From a virus: a DNA stretch of 20,665 bases. Position numbers and translations under genes: made by a program. The stretch spans positions 1-20,665 of IMG/VR virus record IMGVR_UViG_3300043446_002753, one strand, 5' to 3'. Shown one piece after another: positions 19,765 through 20,665 of this stretch (its first letter is position 1; each line of letters begins with the position of its first letter). Under the pieces are notes generated by a model that did no database searches, had not been told where the DNA came from, and saw nothing but the letters and a program-made list of their open reading frames with translations.

Positions 19765-20665
19765 ATGCCTGAATTTGAGAAAGAAGAATTCCAGTTTCCC
19801 GATGAGAAACCTCAAGGCGGTAAGGAGGAACTCAGTGTTTCTATGCAGCAAGACGAGAAACCGGAGGGTTTTGAGGTCGAGATTGAAGACGATACCCCAC
19901 CACAAGATCGGGGCAGACAGCCGCTACCTCAGAATCTAAAAGAAGAGCTTGAGAAGGATGAACTTGACTCGTACGACGATGCAGTCAAGGAAAAGCTCAA
20001 GCAGATGAAAAAGGTTTGGCACGACGAGCGCCGCGACAAAGAAGCTGCGTACAGAGAGCAACAGGAAGCCATTGCTCTTGCCAAACAGTTAATGGAAGAA
20101 AATAAACGGATCAAGACCATTCTTGATACCGGTGGGAAAGAATACGCCGCTGTTCTTAATAACGCCGCCACTCTTGAAATGGAGATGGCGAAACGAGCGT
20201 ACAAAGAAGCGTACGACAGTGGGGATTCAGACAAGCTGGTTGAGGCACAACAAGCGCTTCAGATTGCAAACTACAAAATGTTGCAAGCCAAAAGCTTCAG
20301 GATGCCTACTTTACAAGACGGAAATTATGCGGTACAACCGCAACCAGATCAGGTCCAACAACCTGCCCCTCGCGCTCTAAACCCCAAGCTGGAAGCGTGG
20401 CAAGACCGCAACCCTTGGTATGGCGCAGACGACGAGATGACCGCAACGGCTTTGGGCATACACGAGAAGCTTAAAAAGTCGGGCGAAGTGGTGGTTGGAT
20501 CAGACGAATATTACGCGGCGTTGGACAGAACAATCCGCAAGCGGTTCCCTGAATATTTCAATATTGAGGAGCCGGAGGACAAGGCGCGGTCCGAGCCTGC
20601 TCGCACAAAGCCGAGCACAGTGGTAGCCCCAGCGGTTCGTAGCACAGCTTCTAACAAGATAAAGC
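19765..20665 (+). CDS. Scaffolding-like protein (C-terminus cut by window edge)
   Basis: The frame is open for 300 codons to the right edge. It begins MPEFEKEEFQFPDEKPQGGK after AGGAGGACGAG. The N-terminal third is very acidic; a Lys/Glu-rich coiled-coil region follows ('KEKLKQMKKVWHDERRDKEA', about residues 75-95), then 'AWQDRNPWYGADDEMTATAL' (about 212-231) and 'YYAALDRTIRKRFPEYF'. The NPWYG-type motif and the coiled coil are typical of phage scaffolding proteins that guide capsid assembly. The position after portal and before the expected capsid gene agrees. Confidence 0.82.
   Translation, partial: MPEFEKEEFQFPDEKPQGGKEELSVSMQQDEKPEGFEVEIEDDTPPQDRGRQPLPQNLKEELEKDELDSYDDAVKEKLKQMKKVWHDERRDKEAAYREQQEAIALAKQLMEENKRIKTILDTGGKEYAAVLNNAATLEMEMAKRAYKEAYDSGDSDKLVEAQQALQIANYKMLQAKSFRMPTLQDGNYAVQPQPDQVQQPAPRALNPKLEAWQDRNPWYGADDEMTATALGIHEKLKKSGEVVVGSDEYYAALDRTIRKRFPEYFNIEEPEDKARSEPARTKPSTVVAPAVRSTASNKIK

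Overview
The window reads as part of the genome of a tailed bacteriophage, most likely podovirus-like, infecting a bacterium that uses sigma70-type promoters. The evidence is a compact gene set with ATGA/TAATG start-stop overlaps, strong Shine-Dalgarno sequences, a T7-like family A DNA polymerase, two small PD-(D/E)XK nucleases, a terminase pair, a P22-type portal, a GroES-like gene and a scaffold-like gene. The host cannot be named from this sequence. No integrase, tRNA, rRNA, CRISPR array or insertion sequence was seen.

Layout. (1) Positions 1-11505 form a leftward (minus-strand) early/replication arm. It starts at a consensus sigma70 promoter (11586-11614) and runs through about nine very small genes (9672-11505). 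Next comes a conserved unknown gene and a MoxR-like AAA+ ATPase / small protein / HExxH-VWA protein / possible DUF3150-like module (5162-9616), then an unknown gene (4278-5150) and a terminator (4213-4250). A second likely promoter (4134-4163) then serves a VRR-NUC-type nuclease, DNA polymerase, a Cas4/RecB-like nuclease and small genes that continue off the left edge. (2) Positions 11530-12650 are a non-coding, AT-rich control region with about 16 copies of a GAACA(A/T)T-type motif, a 24-bp perfect palindrome and promoter/operator-like repeats. It is a candidate replication origin or master switch. (3) Positions 12469-14177 hold two tandem rightward transcription units. Each has the same ~41-bp upstream element, a paralogous protein of about 200 aa and its own terminator. 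(4) Positions 14289-20665 are the rightward structural arm: structured leader, small terminase, large terminase, portal, small conserved gene, GroES-like gene and scaffold-like gene (cut by the right edge).

The most unusual signal is a dispersed 27-bp palindrome, GACAW-N2-TGAC-N5-GTCA-N2-WTGTC. It occurs ten times (seven with both outer arms perfect), only between 4222 and 12630. Its positions are intergenic gaps, ribosome-binding sites of three consecutive small genes, a terminator hairpin, the leader of the first rightward gene, and three sites inside genes. It looks like the recognition site of an undescribed phage regulator, comparable in layout to the 'stoperators' of mycobacteriophage L5. 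The polymerase has Leu at the position equivalent to E. coli Pol I Phe762, which has been associated with temperate or slow-replicating phages. Together these make a repressor-controlled lifestyle a reasonable hypothesis, but the regulator itself was not identified.
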